A stretch of DNA of 64,000 bases from Gammaproteobacteria bacterium (lineage in GTDB: Bacteria; Pseudomonadota; Gammaproteobacteria; Pseudomonadales; Azotimanducaceae). The position numbers were made by a program, and so were the translations under genes. The notes below the pieces were generated by a model that worked only from the letters and a program-made list of their open reading frames with translations, was not told where the DNA came from and searched no databases. This document shows positions 35,582 to 45,110 of this stretch, piece after piece (positions within the stretch are counted from its first letter, which is position 1; every line of letters starts with the position of its first letter). The stretch lies in the NCBI GenBank assembly GCA_026707945.1, contig JAPOVV010000016.1, positions 62,001 through 126,000 of the forward strand, written 5' to 3'.

Positions 35582-37477
35582 TTGGCCGTCCAATTAGAGC
35601 TTCTTCAGTCAAGCAAACCGTACGCCGACCGTAGATCGTTCGGTGAATTCGGTGAATACGCGATCGCCGAATTCGAGATCCGATATGCAGTAGATCCCCA
35701 ACACGTTGCTAACTCACGAATTACAGACTTGGACAAAGCCCCGCTGATGAGTGACGAGAGCGTTCATTTCAAGGGGAATGCACGGTTGGTATTTCCGAAA
35801 AACTCAACGCCCTCCTGCCTATTAGTTGACGTGCCTAATCGGGGACGACCCACTGCGTTCAGCTTCAATCGACCGGCACCAACCGAGTTACAAACGACCT
35901 CTAGTCCCGCCGGCGATGGCTTTCTCTTCCGACACGGATTCGCGGTCCTTACCGTCGGCTGGCAATTCGATGCGGAAGGGATGAGTCTAGAGGTTCCCGA
36001 AGCGCTCGAGAGCAACGAACCAATTGCGGGCGAAGCAATCTGCCAAATGCAACCGAACCGTGACACGACATCGCTCCTTGTCGGTCAAGGCGGCGTATTC
36101 ACGTATCAACCTTCCGGTAAAGGTCGATTGTTTCAACGCGCAAATACACAAGCACCGTACGTGGAGGTAGATGACGATAGCTGGCGATTCGGCAGAGCCC
36201 ACGACGGTAGATTTGACCCTACCACCAAGTACATCTCGAAAGACGGTGGCTTTTCGAAGGGCGTCGTATACACGCTCGTATACGAAACGCTCGGTGCACC
36301 AATCGTTGGACTCGGTCTGCTCGCCCTTCGCGACGCAGCAGCCTTTTTCAAGTACGATTTTGATTGGCCAGAAGACAGACCGCCGTTCACCATCGGATAT
36401 GGTGCTTCGCAGACGGGCCGAGTGCTTCGGCACTTTCTATATGAAGGCTTGAACGACGACGAGGCGCAGCGCCAAGTATTCGATGCCGTTATTCCTCACA
36501 TCGCCGGTGGTCAGCGTGGCGATTTCAATCACCGCTTCGCCCAACCTGGCAGCATGGGAATACCCGCGACGGGTCAACAGTTTCCATTTGCCGCGACATC
36601 CACAACGGATCACCTTTCGGGTCGGCGCGAAGGGCTACTCGACCGATGTGCCAACCCTCCAAAAGTTCTAAGCACCAATACTTCATGGGAGTACTGGCGG
36701 GGCGACGCCGCGCTGATCCACGTATCAACGGACGGCGAACGCGATGTACCGCCTACTGAAAGCGAACGCATCTACATGTTCGCCGGTACGCACCATATCA
36801 ACGGCATACTGCCGCTGACAGATCGCTTTGCCTTGACGGGAGAACAGCTACCCTATCCCCTCAACACGATCTCTTACACGCCGCTCCTGCGCGCGGTGTT
36901 GATCAACGCCCTCGCTTGGCTACAGGATGGAATCGAACCACCTGATTCTCGCTATCCTCAACTTAGTGATCACTCGCTCGTCGGCAGAGACGAAGTGGTA
37001 GATCAATTCTCGCAATCGCCACGATTTCAATGCTTACCTAATGCAGACAACCTTCCCGGTTTGTGGCATACGGATCTCGGCGACGAAATTGAAAACGGCG
37101 TATGCCGTCACCCTGCGAGATTGCTGTCGAGATACCCGCGACTCGTGTCGAACGTAGATGAGTCGCTAAATGAAGTTGCGGGTATTCGGCTCCCCGAAAT
37201 CGCCGTCCCGATAGGAGTCCACTCTGGATGGAATCCGCGACATCCGACTCATGGTGCGTCCGATCAAACGGCAGCATTTGCGGGCTTTTCGGTGTTCGAC
37301 GGCGTAGCTTGCATACCCGAATCGCGTGACAGTTGTTACGACCACGTAGTCCGATTAACCGACGAACTTGTCGATTTGCGCTACGTCCTAGCGGAGGATC
37401 GCGAACTCGTTATCGATAACGCAATGAAGCGTTACGACGCGGCACAATCGACGCTCACTGCCACACACCAAGAATGA
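35582..37477 (+). CDS. Alpha/beta hydrolase domain protein (large, Abhydrolase_10-like)
   Basis: A 631-residue protein without a signal peptide. The N-terminal 200 residues are beta-rich and contain a domain common in this family (FKGNARLVFPKNS, LLVDVPNRGRPTAFSFNR, FAVLTVGWQFDA). The catalytic serine is in IGYGASQTGRVLRHFLYEG; candidates for the acid and histidine are the TDGERD segment and GTHHINGI. It is probably an esterase or lipase acting on an unknown ester. The start is TTG 35582 after AAGGATTCC. The last 23 bp overlap the convergent DUF1761 gene. Confidence 0.75.
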   Translation: MAVQLELLQSSKPYADRRSFGEFGEYAIAEFEIRYAVDPQHVANSRITDLDKAPLMSDESVHFKGNARLVFPKNSTPSCLLVDVPNRGRPTAFSFNRPAPTELQTTSSPAGDGFLFRHGFAVLTVGWQFDAEGMSLEVPEALESNEPIAGEAICQMQPNRDTTSLLVGQGGVFTYQPSGKGRLFQRANTQAPYVEVDDDSWRFGRAHDGRFDPTTKYISKDGGFSKGVVYTLVYETLGAPIVGLGLLALRDAAAFFKYDFDWPEDRPPFTIGYGASQTGRVLRHFLYEGLNDDEAQRQVFDAVIPHIAGGQRGDFNHRFAQPGSMGIPATGQQFPFAATSTTDHLSGRREGLLDRCANPPKVLSTNTSWEYWRGDAALIHVSTDGERDVPPTESERIYMFAGTHHINGILPLTDRFALTGEQLPYPLNTISYTPLLRAVLINALAWLQDGIEPPDSRYPQLSDHSLVGRDEVVDQFSQSPRFQCLPNADNLPGLWHTDLGDEIENGVCRHPARLLSRYPRLVSNVDESLNEVAGIRLPEIAVPIGVHSGWNPRHPTHGASDQTAAFAGFSVFDGVACIPESRDSCYDHVVRLTDELVDLRYVLAEDRELVIDNAMKRYDAAQSTLTATHQE

Positions 37478-37859
37478 TCCCCATGATGACGGAGTAGACG
37501 ATTCGATAACCACTCTGAATCGCTACGAGCTTCCAACTCCAACCACAGAATGCGGCGTCCGAGATATTTGAAGCTGCAATGAAACCAATACCCACAGCTA
37601 GGCCTAGCACAGCCCCATCGAACCAGGTACTAATGCCAAGGCACGCAATGATTACCGCCATGACGAATGCCGTGATCAGAGTCGTAACCAAGCTGATGAT
37701 GAAGGGTTTTGGGCTTGGCTCAATATCTTCAGGAGACTTCCCAAGTGCTTCAACCCACGCGGTACCGAATATTGGACCATACCAGGGCCAACCGATCGCA
37801 AAGGAGACCAACGATGCGACGATGATTGCCCACCAGTTCAGATCTAGTAAAAGCTCCAC
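37455..37859 (-). CDS. DUF1761 membrane protein
   Basis: A 134-residue protein with four hydrophobic segments: WWAIIVASLVSFAIGWPWYGP at the start (with the family's conserved Trp/Tyr/Pro), then about 50-72, 80-100 and 110-132. The GWSWKLVAIQSGYRIVYSVIMG end matches DUF1761. Function of the family is unknown. It is convergent with and overlaps the hydrolase gene by 23 bp. Confidence 0.85.
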   Translation of the reverse strand: MELLLDLNWWAIIVASLVSFAIGWPWYGPIFGTAWVEALGKSPEDIEPSPKPFIISLVTTLITAFVMAVIIACLGISTWFDGAVLGLAVGIGFIAASNISDAAFCGWSWKLVAIQSGYRIVYSVIMGIILGVWQ

Positions 37860-38003
37860 TTTGTACTCCTCAAATAACTACTAAAGGCCAGCGCTTTAGT
37901 GCACGTGAGTATATTCGAGAAATTGTCGCGGCGGTTAAACTATCACCGGCGAAATCGGTGAATTTGACAGCTCACCAAATCTATTGGGCAAAATCAACAC
38001 GTT

Positions 38004-38885
38004 ATGTTGACAGATCAACAAATCGCGCAATATCAAACTGACGGATACACCGTCGTCCGGCAGGCGCTACCAACAGAGGTGCTCGAAGATTTGCGCAGAA
38101 TCACTGATGAGATCGTTGCATCTGCCAAGGGTCTTACGGATCACACCCCCGTACTCGACCTCGAACCCTCGCACACACCGGAAAATCCGCGCGTTCGTCG
38201 GATCAAAACGCCACAACTAGCACATCCTTTCTTTCGAGAACTTGCGGGCCACGAATGTGTGATGTCGGCATTGAGACCAATCTTAGGGAACGATATTAGG
38301 TTACGTGCTGGCTGCAAAATCAATATGAAATCCGCAGGAATCGGATCCCCTGTTGAGTGGCATCAAGATTGGGCGTTCTATCCCCACACGAACGACGACG
38401 TTCTCGCCGCAGGAATACTGCTTGACGATATGGATGAGTCGAACGGTCCCGTCATGTTTTTACCTGGGACACATCGAGGTCCAGTTTACGATCACCATTC
38501 AGATGGTGCATTCTGCGGCGCTATCGACACAACAACCCAGGACTTGGACACCACCGACGCTATACCCATCTATGGTAAGGCAGGGGACATGACGATTCAT
38601 CATGCTCGTTTGGTCCACGGTTCGAAGATCAACCGATCTTCGAAGTCACGTCGGGTACTTTTTTACGAATACACCGCCGCCGATGCGTGGCCACTCGCAG
38701 GGGTCGAGCACCTGGACGACGTTGAAGGCTTCAATTCAAGGATCGTGAGTGGCGAACCAACGCTTCGACCCCGTATGGCGGACGTGCCAGTCAAAGTTCC
38801 TTTGCCTCGTGCGCCTTATCAAGGCTCGATCTACGAAAATCAACGAACACTTGAGAATCGATATTTCGAGCGCGCAGCTGATTGA
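38004..38885 (+). CDS. Phytanoyl-CoA dioxygenase family protein (second copy)
   Basis: A 293-residue Fe(II)/2-oxoglutarate oxygenase. The triad is seen in VEWHQDWAFYPHTNDD (His and Asp) and IHHARLVHGSKINRSS (His), with RRVLFYEYTAADAW giving the arginine for 2-oxoglutarate. It shares little sequence outside these motifs with the other copy at 24.9 kb, so substrates probably differ. The TGA overlaps the TTG of the next gene (38882) by 4 bp, tying it to glycosyl transfer genes. Confidence 0.9.
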   Translation: MLTDQQIAQYQTDGYTVVRQALPTEVLEDLRRITDEIVASAKGLTDHTPVLDLEPSHTPENPRVRRIKTPQLAHPFFRELAGHECVMSALRPILGNDIRLRAGCKINMKSAGIGSPVEWHQDWAFYPHTNDDVLAAGILLDDMDESNGPVMFLPGTHRGPVYDHHSDGAFCGAIDTTTQDLDTTDAIPIYGKAGDMTIHHARLVHGSKINRSSKSRRVLFYEYTAADAWPLAGVEHLDDVEGFNSRIVSGEPTLRPRMADVPVKVPLPRAPYQGSIYENQRTLENRYFERAAD

Positions 38886-39577
38886 CCACTGCCGCGAAGC
38901 TCTCACCCGTCAAACTTAATAACGTCTGCGTCGTAATACCCGTATTTCGCGACGCTGAACCACTTCATCATCTGCTCAACGATCTGAAGTGCGGCGCATT
39001 TCAAGAGATCATCGTTAGCTATGCAGACGATTCTGAGTGCGAATTAGCGAATCGTGAGAACGTCAAGCACATAAACTCACCACGAAGTCGTGGGCGCCAG
39101 ATCGCCGAAGGTATCTCATGCACAGATGCTGAATGGATTTGGGTTTTACACGCCGATGTTCGCGTATCACGTGTTGCGATGCTGGCGCTCCACGACGCAC
39201 TTAACCAGACCAATTGGGGAGCTTTCAAGGTTTCGCTCGTGGGACGATCAAAACTCCTAAGCATCATTGGTTTCATGATGAATTTGCGCTCGCGATGGAC
39301 CTCGATCTATACCGGAGATCAGGGCATGTACGTACGCTCTACACTACTCGATCGGATCGGCGGTTACCCTACGATACCTCTCATGGAAGATGTTGAATGT
39401 AGCCGACTGTTACGCCAGCACTACCGCGGCTCCCAGCTGTCTGTTCCGCTCAGTGTTTCTGCAAGAAAGTGGGACAGCGAAGGCGCAATTCGAACCATCC
39501 TGAATATGTGGTTATGTCGCATCCTGTTTTTCTTTGGCACGTCGCCCGAAACCTTAGCCGATCGCTACTACCGTTAA
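38882..39577 (+). CDS. Family 2 glycosyltransferase, TIGR04283-like (rSAM/selenodomain-associated transferase 2 type)
   Basis: A 231-residue GT-A protein. VCVVIPVFRDAEPLHHLLNDL is the first strand and helix; the DxD-like motif is WVLHADVRV; the acceptor region has GDQGMYVRSTLLDRIGGYP and LMEDVECSRLL (the ED catalytic pair). The C-terminus is hydrophobic and amphipathic (MWLCRILFFFG) and may touch the membrane. The pattern matches the TIGR04283 family often beside DUF2064 proteins. TTG start coupled to the oxygenase upstream. Confidence 0.85.
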   Translation: MTTAAKLSPVKLNNVCVVIPVFRDAEPLHHLLNDLKCGAFQEIIVSYADDSECELANRENVKHINSPRSRGRQIAEGISCTDAEWIWVLHADVRVSRVAMLALHDALNQTNWGAFKVSLVGRSKLLSIIGFMMNLRSRWTSIYTGDQGMYVRSTLLDRIGGYPTIPLMEDVECSRLLRQHYRGSQLSVPLSVSARKWDSEGAIRTILNMWLCRILFFFGTSPETLADRYYR

Positions 39578-39620
39578 AGCCGCGCCCGCTTTAAAAGACA
39601 AACTTACTGCCTTGAAGATC

Positions 39621-40211
39621 ATGAACACCAAAACAAAAGCGTCGCGACGACGAATCGGTGTTATCACTAGAAGCCCCTATTCGCCTCGAATAAAGAGTCG
39701 TCTTAGCGCAGAGATTGGGCAGGAAAAAGCAAGGTGCTGCTATAACGAACTTTTGAGCAACACGCTTCAGTGTGCGTCGAATTTCGACAGTACTGTGTAC
39801 GTGGACGGACCAATCGAGGACCGAAACTGGTTACTTGGTCTCCCTCACAAACCTCAACGTGTTGCCGATTTAGGACAAAGAATGCTCGCGTGTTTCGAGG
39901 ACGGTACAAACGTGCTCGTCGGTGGCGACTCCCCACTCATGTCGATCGCGTACCTTGAGAATGCTCTTGATTCTCTTCTGTCACATGATCTCGTGCTTGG
40001 GCCAACCGACGATGGTGGCTATGTACTCATAGGCATGAACGAACCAATACCCGAGTTGTTCGAGAACATTCCATGGAGTACGGAAAAAGTCCTAAGCGCA
40101 ACCACGGAAGTCGCAAATGCGTTAGACCTTAGCGTTAAATGCCTCGATCAAGTCTGGGACGTTGATACGGAAGCGGACTATATTCGGTGGCTAGATCTAA
40201 GAAGGAAATAG
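39621..40211 (+). CDS. DUF2064 nucleotidyl/glycosyltransferase-like protein (TIGR04282-like)
   Basis: A 196-residue protein, ATG 39621 chosen over TTG 39612. The first strand and basic turn GVITRSPYSPRIKSRL matches DUF2064 (KxPxxGxxKTRL in the family), the centre has VLVGGDSPLMSIAYLENAL and VLGPTDDGGYVLIGM, and the end has WDVDTEADYIRW. These landmarks are those of TIGR04282 proteins, which resemble nucleotidyltransferases of sugar phosphates. It forms a pair with the preceding glycosyltransferase; the natural product made by such pairs is mostly unknown (some are implicated in arsenosugar synthesis). Confidence 0.85.
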   Translation: MNTKTKASRRRIGVITRSPYSPRIKSRLSAEIGQEKARCCYNELLSNTLQCASNFDSTVYVDGPIEDRNWLLGLPHKPQRVADLGQRMLACFEDGTNVLVGGDSPLMSIAYLENALDSLLSHDLVLGPTDDGGYVLIGMNEPIPELFENIPWSTEKVLSATTEVANALDLSVKCLDQVWDVDTEADYIRWLDLRRK

Positions 40212-40212
40212 A

Positions 40213-41424
40213 TTGGCTAAATCAAAAATACATCAGTTTTTACTCGCCTGTTTGGGCGCGGTGTTACTGTGCAGTGCACACGCAGATGAATCACATGCGT
40301 CAAACGACGAGTTTCTAATCGTCGATACGCACATTGATACGCCCTATCGCAATTTCAGAAACGAGTTGAACATTTTCGATGGCACGAATACTGGTCAATT
40401 CGACTTACCACGTGCGCAACAAGGTGGCTTATCCGTCGCGTTCATGTCGATCTATACCCCCGCGTCTGCCGCGGAGGAAGGTACCAGCAAGTCGATTGCA
40501 CTCGAACAAATCGACTGGGTCGTAGAAACCGCCGACTCTACCGACGCAATCGATATCGCAACGTGTGTCGCTGACGTTCGCAAACTCCACGAAGAGGGGA
40601 CTCTTGCATTCGCGTTGGGCTTGGAGAACGGCAGTCCACTCGAAGGAGATCCGGCAAACATGAAGGCATTTGCTGATCTGGGCATTCGTTACGTCACACT
40701 TGCCCATTCCCGCTCAAACGAATTTTCGGACTCAAGTTACGACGAGAATGAGCCTTTACAAGGTCTGTCGGACGCAGGTCGTGAGCTTGTTCATGAGATG
40801 AATCGTCAAGGCATCATGATTGACATTTCTCACCTCACGGACAAAGCGTCGTGGCAAGTGCTTGAGCTTAGCAAGAATCCAGTCCTCGCTACACACTCCT
40901 CCCTTCGTCATTTCATTCCAGGTTTTCATCGCAACATACCGGATGACTTGGTTGTCGCAATGAAGGAAAACGGCGGTGTGGTGCACATCAATTTCGGCAG
41001 TAGTTTCGTATCGGATGAGTCTCGTGCATGGCGAAATACGTTCGACGATGCTCTCGAAGAAGCTAACGCAGCATCGGAACTGACACCTGAACAACGACAG
41101 GCGTTTTACGCGGACTACCTTGAAGCAAATCCGTATCCGTTCGCGACGGTCGCCACAGTCGCCGATCACATCGATCGAGTCGTCGAGCTGGCTGGAGTTG
41201 AGTCAATTGGTTTGGGATCCGACTTCGACGGCGTCGGTGACACGCTACCCATCGGCCTCAAGGATGCGTCGATGTTCCCTAATCTAATCGATGAATTACG
41301 AGAGCGCAACTACGACGACGATGCGCTGCGCAAGATTCTCGGCGAGAACTTGATGCGTGTTTGGGCGGCTAATGAAGCGATTGCGTCTGAACAAGGGCAC
41401 GAGCCAAATTGCACGCAACCTTGA
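40213..41424 (+). CDS. Exported membrane dipeptidase (renal dipeptidase, peptidase family M19)
   Basis: A 403-residue zinc dipeptidase. The N-terminus is a signal peptide (FLLACLGAVLLCSAHA). The metal site is read as VDTHIDTP (HxD), ALGLENGSPLEGD (Glu), VTLAHSRSNEF (His) and DISHLTDKA with ATHSS (His). IGLGSDFDGVGDTLPIGLKD is the final M19 signature. It hydrolyses dipeptides with broad specificity in the periplasm. TTG start with AGGA upstream. It starts 1 bp after the DUF2064 gene, though the functional link is not obvious. Confidence 0.92.
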   Translation: MAKSKIHQFLLACLGAVLLCSAHADESHASNDEFLIVDTHIDTPYRNFRNELNIFDGTNTGQFDLPRAQQGGLSVAFMSIYTPASAAEEGTSKSIALEQIDWVVETADSTDAIDIATCVADVRKLHEEGTLAFALGLENGSPLEGDPANMKAFADLGIRYVTLAHSRSNEFSDSSYDENEPLQGLSDAGRELVHEMNRQGIMIDISHLTDKASWQVLELSKNPVLATHSSLRHFIPGFHRNIPDDLVVAMKENGGVVHINFGSSFVSDESRAWRNTFDDALEEANAASELTPEQRQAFYADYLEANPYPFATVATVADHIDRVVELAGVESIGLGSDFDGVGDTLPIGLKDASMFPNLIDELRERNYDDDALRKILGENLMRVWAANEAIASEQGHEPNCTQP

Positions 41425-41452
41425 AACCTCGTTGGGAAACCAAATCGACGTA

Positions 41453-42889
41453 CTAGAGCTTTCCTCGACGACTCTCAAGTTGAGCCCGTACCTCGTACGC
41501 CTTGCTTTCAGTGATGCCATAGGCGTAAATCAAACCGATCGCGCAAATCGAAGACACCGTAGGTACGAGAACATCGAAGACACGCATCAAGTACACCGCG
41601 TGTTCGGATTGAGCTCCGCCGAGCTCCACATCAAAACCTGTTGCATTGAGTAGGAATCCACCTAACGCGATAGCCAGTGCCATCCCAAGTTTCACGACCC
41701 ACCAGAACACCGAACCGTACATTCCCTCGCGACGTTCACCCGTATTGAGTTCATCGACGTCACATACATCCGCAATCATCGATCCCATCAATGTGAACAA
41801 CGAACCTAAACCGAATGCGATCAGCGGCGCCGCGACCAGTATGAGATACGGATACTCGACGGAATACAAGAACCACTTCGAAGCGTAGCCAACCGTGGAA
41901 ATGGCTATGCAAACGAAGAATGTAGATCGTTTGCCGATTTTCGGCGTGAGCAGTGTGACCAATATGATCACAGCAAAAGTCGCGATTGAAGACAACGAAC
42001 CAAACCAACCGATCAATGGTCCAGCAGCTTCGCTATCGCCACCGTACAAATAAAAGATCATCACATAGGTCTGAAACGAAGCGATCATTTGGAATCCGTT
42101 GAAGACCAGAAATGTCGCGCCTGCTAGAAGTAGGAAGTCCTTGTTAACGACCGTTGTTTTAAATCCTTGCGCGAAATGCCAAATCTCATACCAAGCACGA
42201 TTTAGTAGAGACATGCGGTCACTAGACGCCGATGTGAAATCTGCAAATCTTTCTCGCAACACAAGAGCTGGTACAACGCCAGTGAGAATACAAGCGGCCG
42301 CAACCACTATGGAAAGCCAAGACGCACCGTCTGCCATGTCATCGAACACAGGTAGCGTCATAAACGCCAAAAACCACGGTGCGATTAGGAACGCAAGCTG
42401 ACCGATGAAGTTCTGGACACCCATAAGGCGCACTCGCTCGTGATAGTCAGCCGTCAGTTCGTAGCCGAGCGCAACCCAAGGTGTCGCAAACACCGTGTAA
42501 GCGAGAAAAAAGAACAGTGAAATCGCCAAGAAGTACACAAAGAGTGCGCCGTGGCTCATCCCACTCGGTAAATGCCATAAAACGATGAATATCAAGCTTG
42601 CTACTATAGAACCAACGAATAAATAGGGACGACGCCTTCCCCACCTCGTACGGGTGTTATCCGATATGTAGCCCATTAACGGGTCAGTCAATGCGTCTGT
42701 AAGTCTTGGGATACTTCCAAGCAAACTCACCAGAGCGGGGTTCATCCCATAGGCAAGATTTAGAACGATCATCATGTTGCCGCTGGCAGCTGCAAGGATG
42801 TTGTTCGTTAAGGAGCCTAACCCGTACGCGAGTTTATGGTCAAGTCGAATCCGGTCTGCCGGCGCGGTTTCGTGATGGGAATCGCTCAC
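41453..42889 (-). CDS. GPH-family sugar:cation symporter (MelB-like MFS transporter)
   Basis: A 478-residue 12-helix transporter. The MelB/GPH motif is clear: IPRLTDALTDPLMGYISDNTRTRWGRRRPYL, including the two cation-site aspartates in helix II. Other markers are the AYTVFATPWVALGYELTADYHERVRLMGV loop and a second DVDELNTGERREGMYGS in loop 10. It imports a glycoside, pentoside or hexuronide with Na+ or H+. The GH3 glycosidase on the same strand upstream (146 bp) lacks a signal peptide and would act on the imported sugar. Confidence 0.92.
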   Translation of the reverse strand: MSDSHHETAPADRIRLDHKLAYGLGSLTNNILAAASGNMMIVLNLAYGMNPALVSLLGSIPRLTDALTDPLMGYISDNTRTRWGRRRPYLFVGSIVASLIFIVLWHLPSGMSHGALFVYFLAISLFFFLAYTVFATPWVALGYELTADYHERVRLMGVQNFIGQLAFLIAPWFLAFMTLPVFDDMADGASWLSIVVAAACILTGVVPALVLRERFADFTSASSDRMSLLNRAWYEIWHFAQGFKTTVVNKDFLLLAGATFLVFNGFQMIASFQTYVMIFYLYGGDSEAAGPLIGWFGSLSSIATFAVIILVTLLTPKIGKRSTFFVCIAISTVGYASKWFLYSVEYPYLILVAAPLIAFGLGSLFTLMGSMIADVCDVDELNTGERREGMYGSVFWWVVKLGMALAIALGGFLLNATGFDVELGGAQSEHAVYLMRVFDVLVPTVSSICAIGLIYAYGITESKAYEVRAQLESRRGKL

Positions 42890-43034
42890 GAGAATCGATC
42901 CAACTTAATTCGTGTAGCGGAACCGTACATCACGGTTCTCTGACATGTATTCAGTCCAAATCTGCGACGCACAATCCCTATTAATTGAATCGACATTTCC
43001 GATTGAGTCGCAAGTCGAAACAAATTGGCAGTAC

Positions 43035-44984
43035 TCATGGATTCGGGTAGTTATAGCTGCCTTGATAACTAGGTCCTCGATGAGACGTCCCAGTCGTTTC
43101 GTCTAGCTCACTTAGCGTATCGAACGACACCTCGTCTTCGTAATTAAGTCCATATCCAACTGGTAAGTACGAATCTGGTCGGTCGGAGTCTCGATCAATA
43201 CACGTCATCGAAGCATCCAGCGGCCATGAGTATGACAATCGCCCCACAAAGTCATGGCGAATCTCATTGGCAGCATTTCTAAAAAGTATGTCGGCAACCG
43301 CGCCACCCTGAGTACCAGGTAACCAGCAGACAACAAACGCGACCGATGCGTTCAGTTCAGGATTTATCCACCTAGGACGCCCGGTCAAAAACAACGCTAC
43401 CACAGGTATGCCGCGTGCTTGTAATGCTCTCATCTGTGCCAATGGCTCGGATTCGTCTCGAGAAAAGCTCAAATGGTTCAGGTCGCCTTCGCCCTCGGCG
43501 TAGGGCTCTTCACCAAACACGACAATCGCAACGTCGGCCTCTGTTTCGTCATCCACGTCATCGACAAAAGTCACCACCCCACCGCCACCAGCTACGGCAG
43601 TTTGAATCCCGCTTGCAATCGAATCCGCATGAGGGAAATCGTCTGCTGTGTTGTCGGTGCCCTGCCACGTAAGCGTCCATCCGCCACATTGCTTGCCGAT
43701 GTCGTGCGCTGACGTACCAACAACGACAACGTTTTGCCCGGGCGATAACGGCAGTAGCGCATTGCTGTTTTTAAGAAGCACGAGTGATTTTCGAACCGCT
43801 TCTCGCGCAAGCTTCCGGGTTGCTTTCGAACCGAGCGACCGAGTCTGACGCATAGAAGGTCCATTCCAAGTCGGTGATAGCATGCCGTTGAGCGCTTTTA
43901 CACGCAATATACGCCTGGCCGCATCGTCGAGTCTAGATGTACTAATCTGTCCCGACTCAACCGAGTTTAGTACATGTTCGTACACACCGCGCCAATCTGA
44001 GCTCACCATCAGCATGTCCACACCAGCGTTGATGCATCGAATACAAGCTCGCTCGATATCGCTCTCAAGCTGGGCAAATCCATCCCAATCCGAGACGACA
44101 AAACCGTCGAATCCCATCTGCCGTTTCAGGACATCTTGAAGGAGATACGACGAACCGTGAACTTTTTCGTCATTCCAACTATTGAAGGCTGCCATGACGA
44201 CTTGTGCGCCGGCTTTTAGGGCGGAGATATGTCCAACCGCATGGACGTCGAGTAAGACCTGTTCACTGCAACACGCGTTGCCTTGATCGATCCCGTCAGC
44301 CGTCGAACCTTCACCAACGAAGTGTTTAGAAGTTGCTAGTACGTGCGTCTCATCGAGAAATCCAGCGGAAGTAGGATCGCCTTGGAGACCGCGCGTCATT
44401 GCGCCTCCTAGACGCCCAACGATTTCAGGATCCTGGGAGAATCCTTCGAGAGTGCGACCCCAACGATAGTCACAAGGCACTGCAAGCGTAGGTGCAAACA
44501 CCCAATCAATGCCCGAATCGAGCACGTCTTGAGCTGTCGCGGCGCCGAGCCTCTCCACGAGGTCAGTGTCATTCGCTGCTCCAAGTGCGATGTTATGCGG
44601 ATAGATCGTCGCGCCATAGACGTTGTTGTGCCCATGAACTGCATCGGTGCCCCACAAAATCGGAATACCAGAAGCGCTTTCCCTTGCTGCACTCTGAAAC
44701 GCACTCGCTAATTTCCGCCAATCTTCGGTCGACGCGTACTTGTTGGCGTCGGGGAATACCCCGCCACCGTTGAGGATCGAACCCAGACCGAATTCACGAA
44801 CGTCCCCAGGTTCCACGGAAGCCAATTCAGCTTGTATGAGTTGGGCAACTTTCTGCTCAGTAGACAAACCACTTAGACGAGATTCGGCTAACTCCGTTAT
44901 CGCCGACATCCTACTTTTGTCGCGGTCCAACGCACTCCGGCACTTTGGCCAAAGTACGGTTTCATGATCAACCAATTCCGTCAT
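43035..44984 (-). CDS. Cytoplasmic glycoside hydrolase family 3 (beta-glucosidase type)
   Basis: A 649-residue GH3 enzyme. The N-terminal TIM barrel carries GTDAVHGHNNVYGATIYPHNIALGA, the KHF motif (220-221) and the nucleophile aspartate in VVSDWDG (Asp299). The C-terminal alpha/beta sandwich starts near LVLLKNSNALLPL and includes the AIVVFGEEPYAEGEGD acid/base loop. No signal peptide is present, so it works on imported oligosaccharides, consistent with the GPH symporter next to it. It would release glucose or a related beta-linked sugar. Confidence 0.92.
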   Translation of the reverse strand: MTELVDHETVLWPKCRSALDRDKSRMSAITELAESRLSGLSTEQKVAQLIQAELASVEPGDVREFGLGSILNGGGVFPDANKYASTEDWRKLASAFQSAARESASGIPILWGTDAVHGHNNVYGATIYPHNIALGAANDTDLVERLGAATAQDVLDSGIDWVFAPTLAVPCDYRWGRTLEGFSQDPEIVGRLGGAMTRGLQGDPTSAGFLDETHVLATSKHFVGEGSTADGIDQGNACCSEQVLLDVHAVGHISALKAGAQVVMAAFNSWNDEKVHGSSYLLQDVLKRQMGFDGFVVSDWDGFAQLESDIERACIRCINAGVDMLMVSSDWRGVYEHVLNSVESGQISTSRLDDAARRILRVKALNGMLSPTWNGPSMRQTRSLGSKATRKLAREAVRKSLVLLKNSNALLPLSPGQNVVVVGTSAHDIGKQCGGWTLTWQGTDNTADDFPHADSIASGIQTAVAGGGGVVTFVDDVDDETEADVAIVVFGEEPYAEGEGDLNHLSFSRDESEPLAQMRALQARGIPVVALFLTGRPRWINPELNASVAFVVCWLPGTQGGAVADILFRNAANEIRHDFVGRLSYSWPLDASMTCIDRDSDRPDSYLPVGYGLNYEDEVSFDTLSELDETTGTSHRGPSYQGSYNYPNP

Positions 44985-45110
44985 TTAAATACCGTGAGAA
45001 AATCGATCGAAATAGCTACAGTACGCTAGTCGCACTACTATCAAGTTCATAACGTTGAATCTATCAAGCTAAATTTTGTTCGAGTGCCGATTGAGATTAT
45101 GTTCGAAGTC

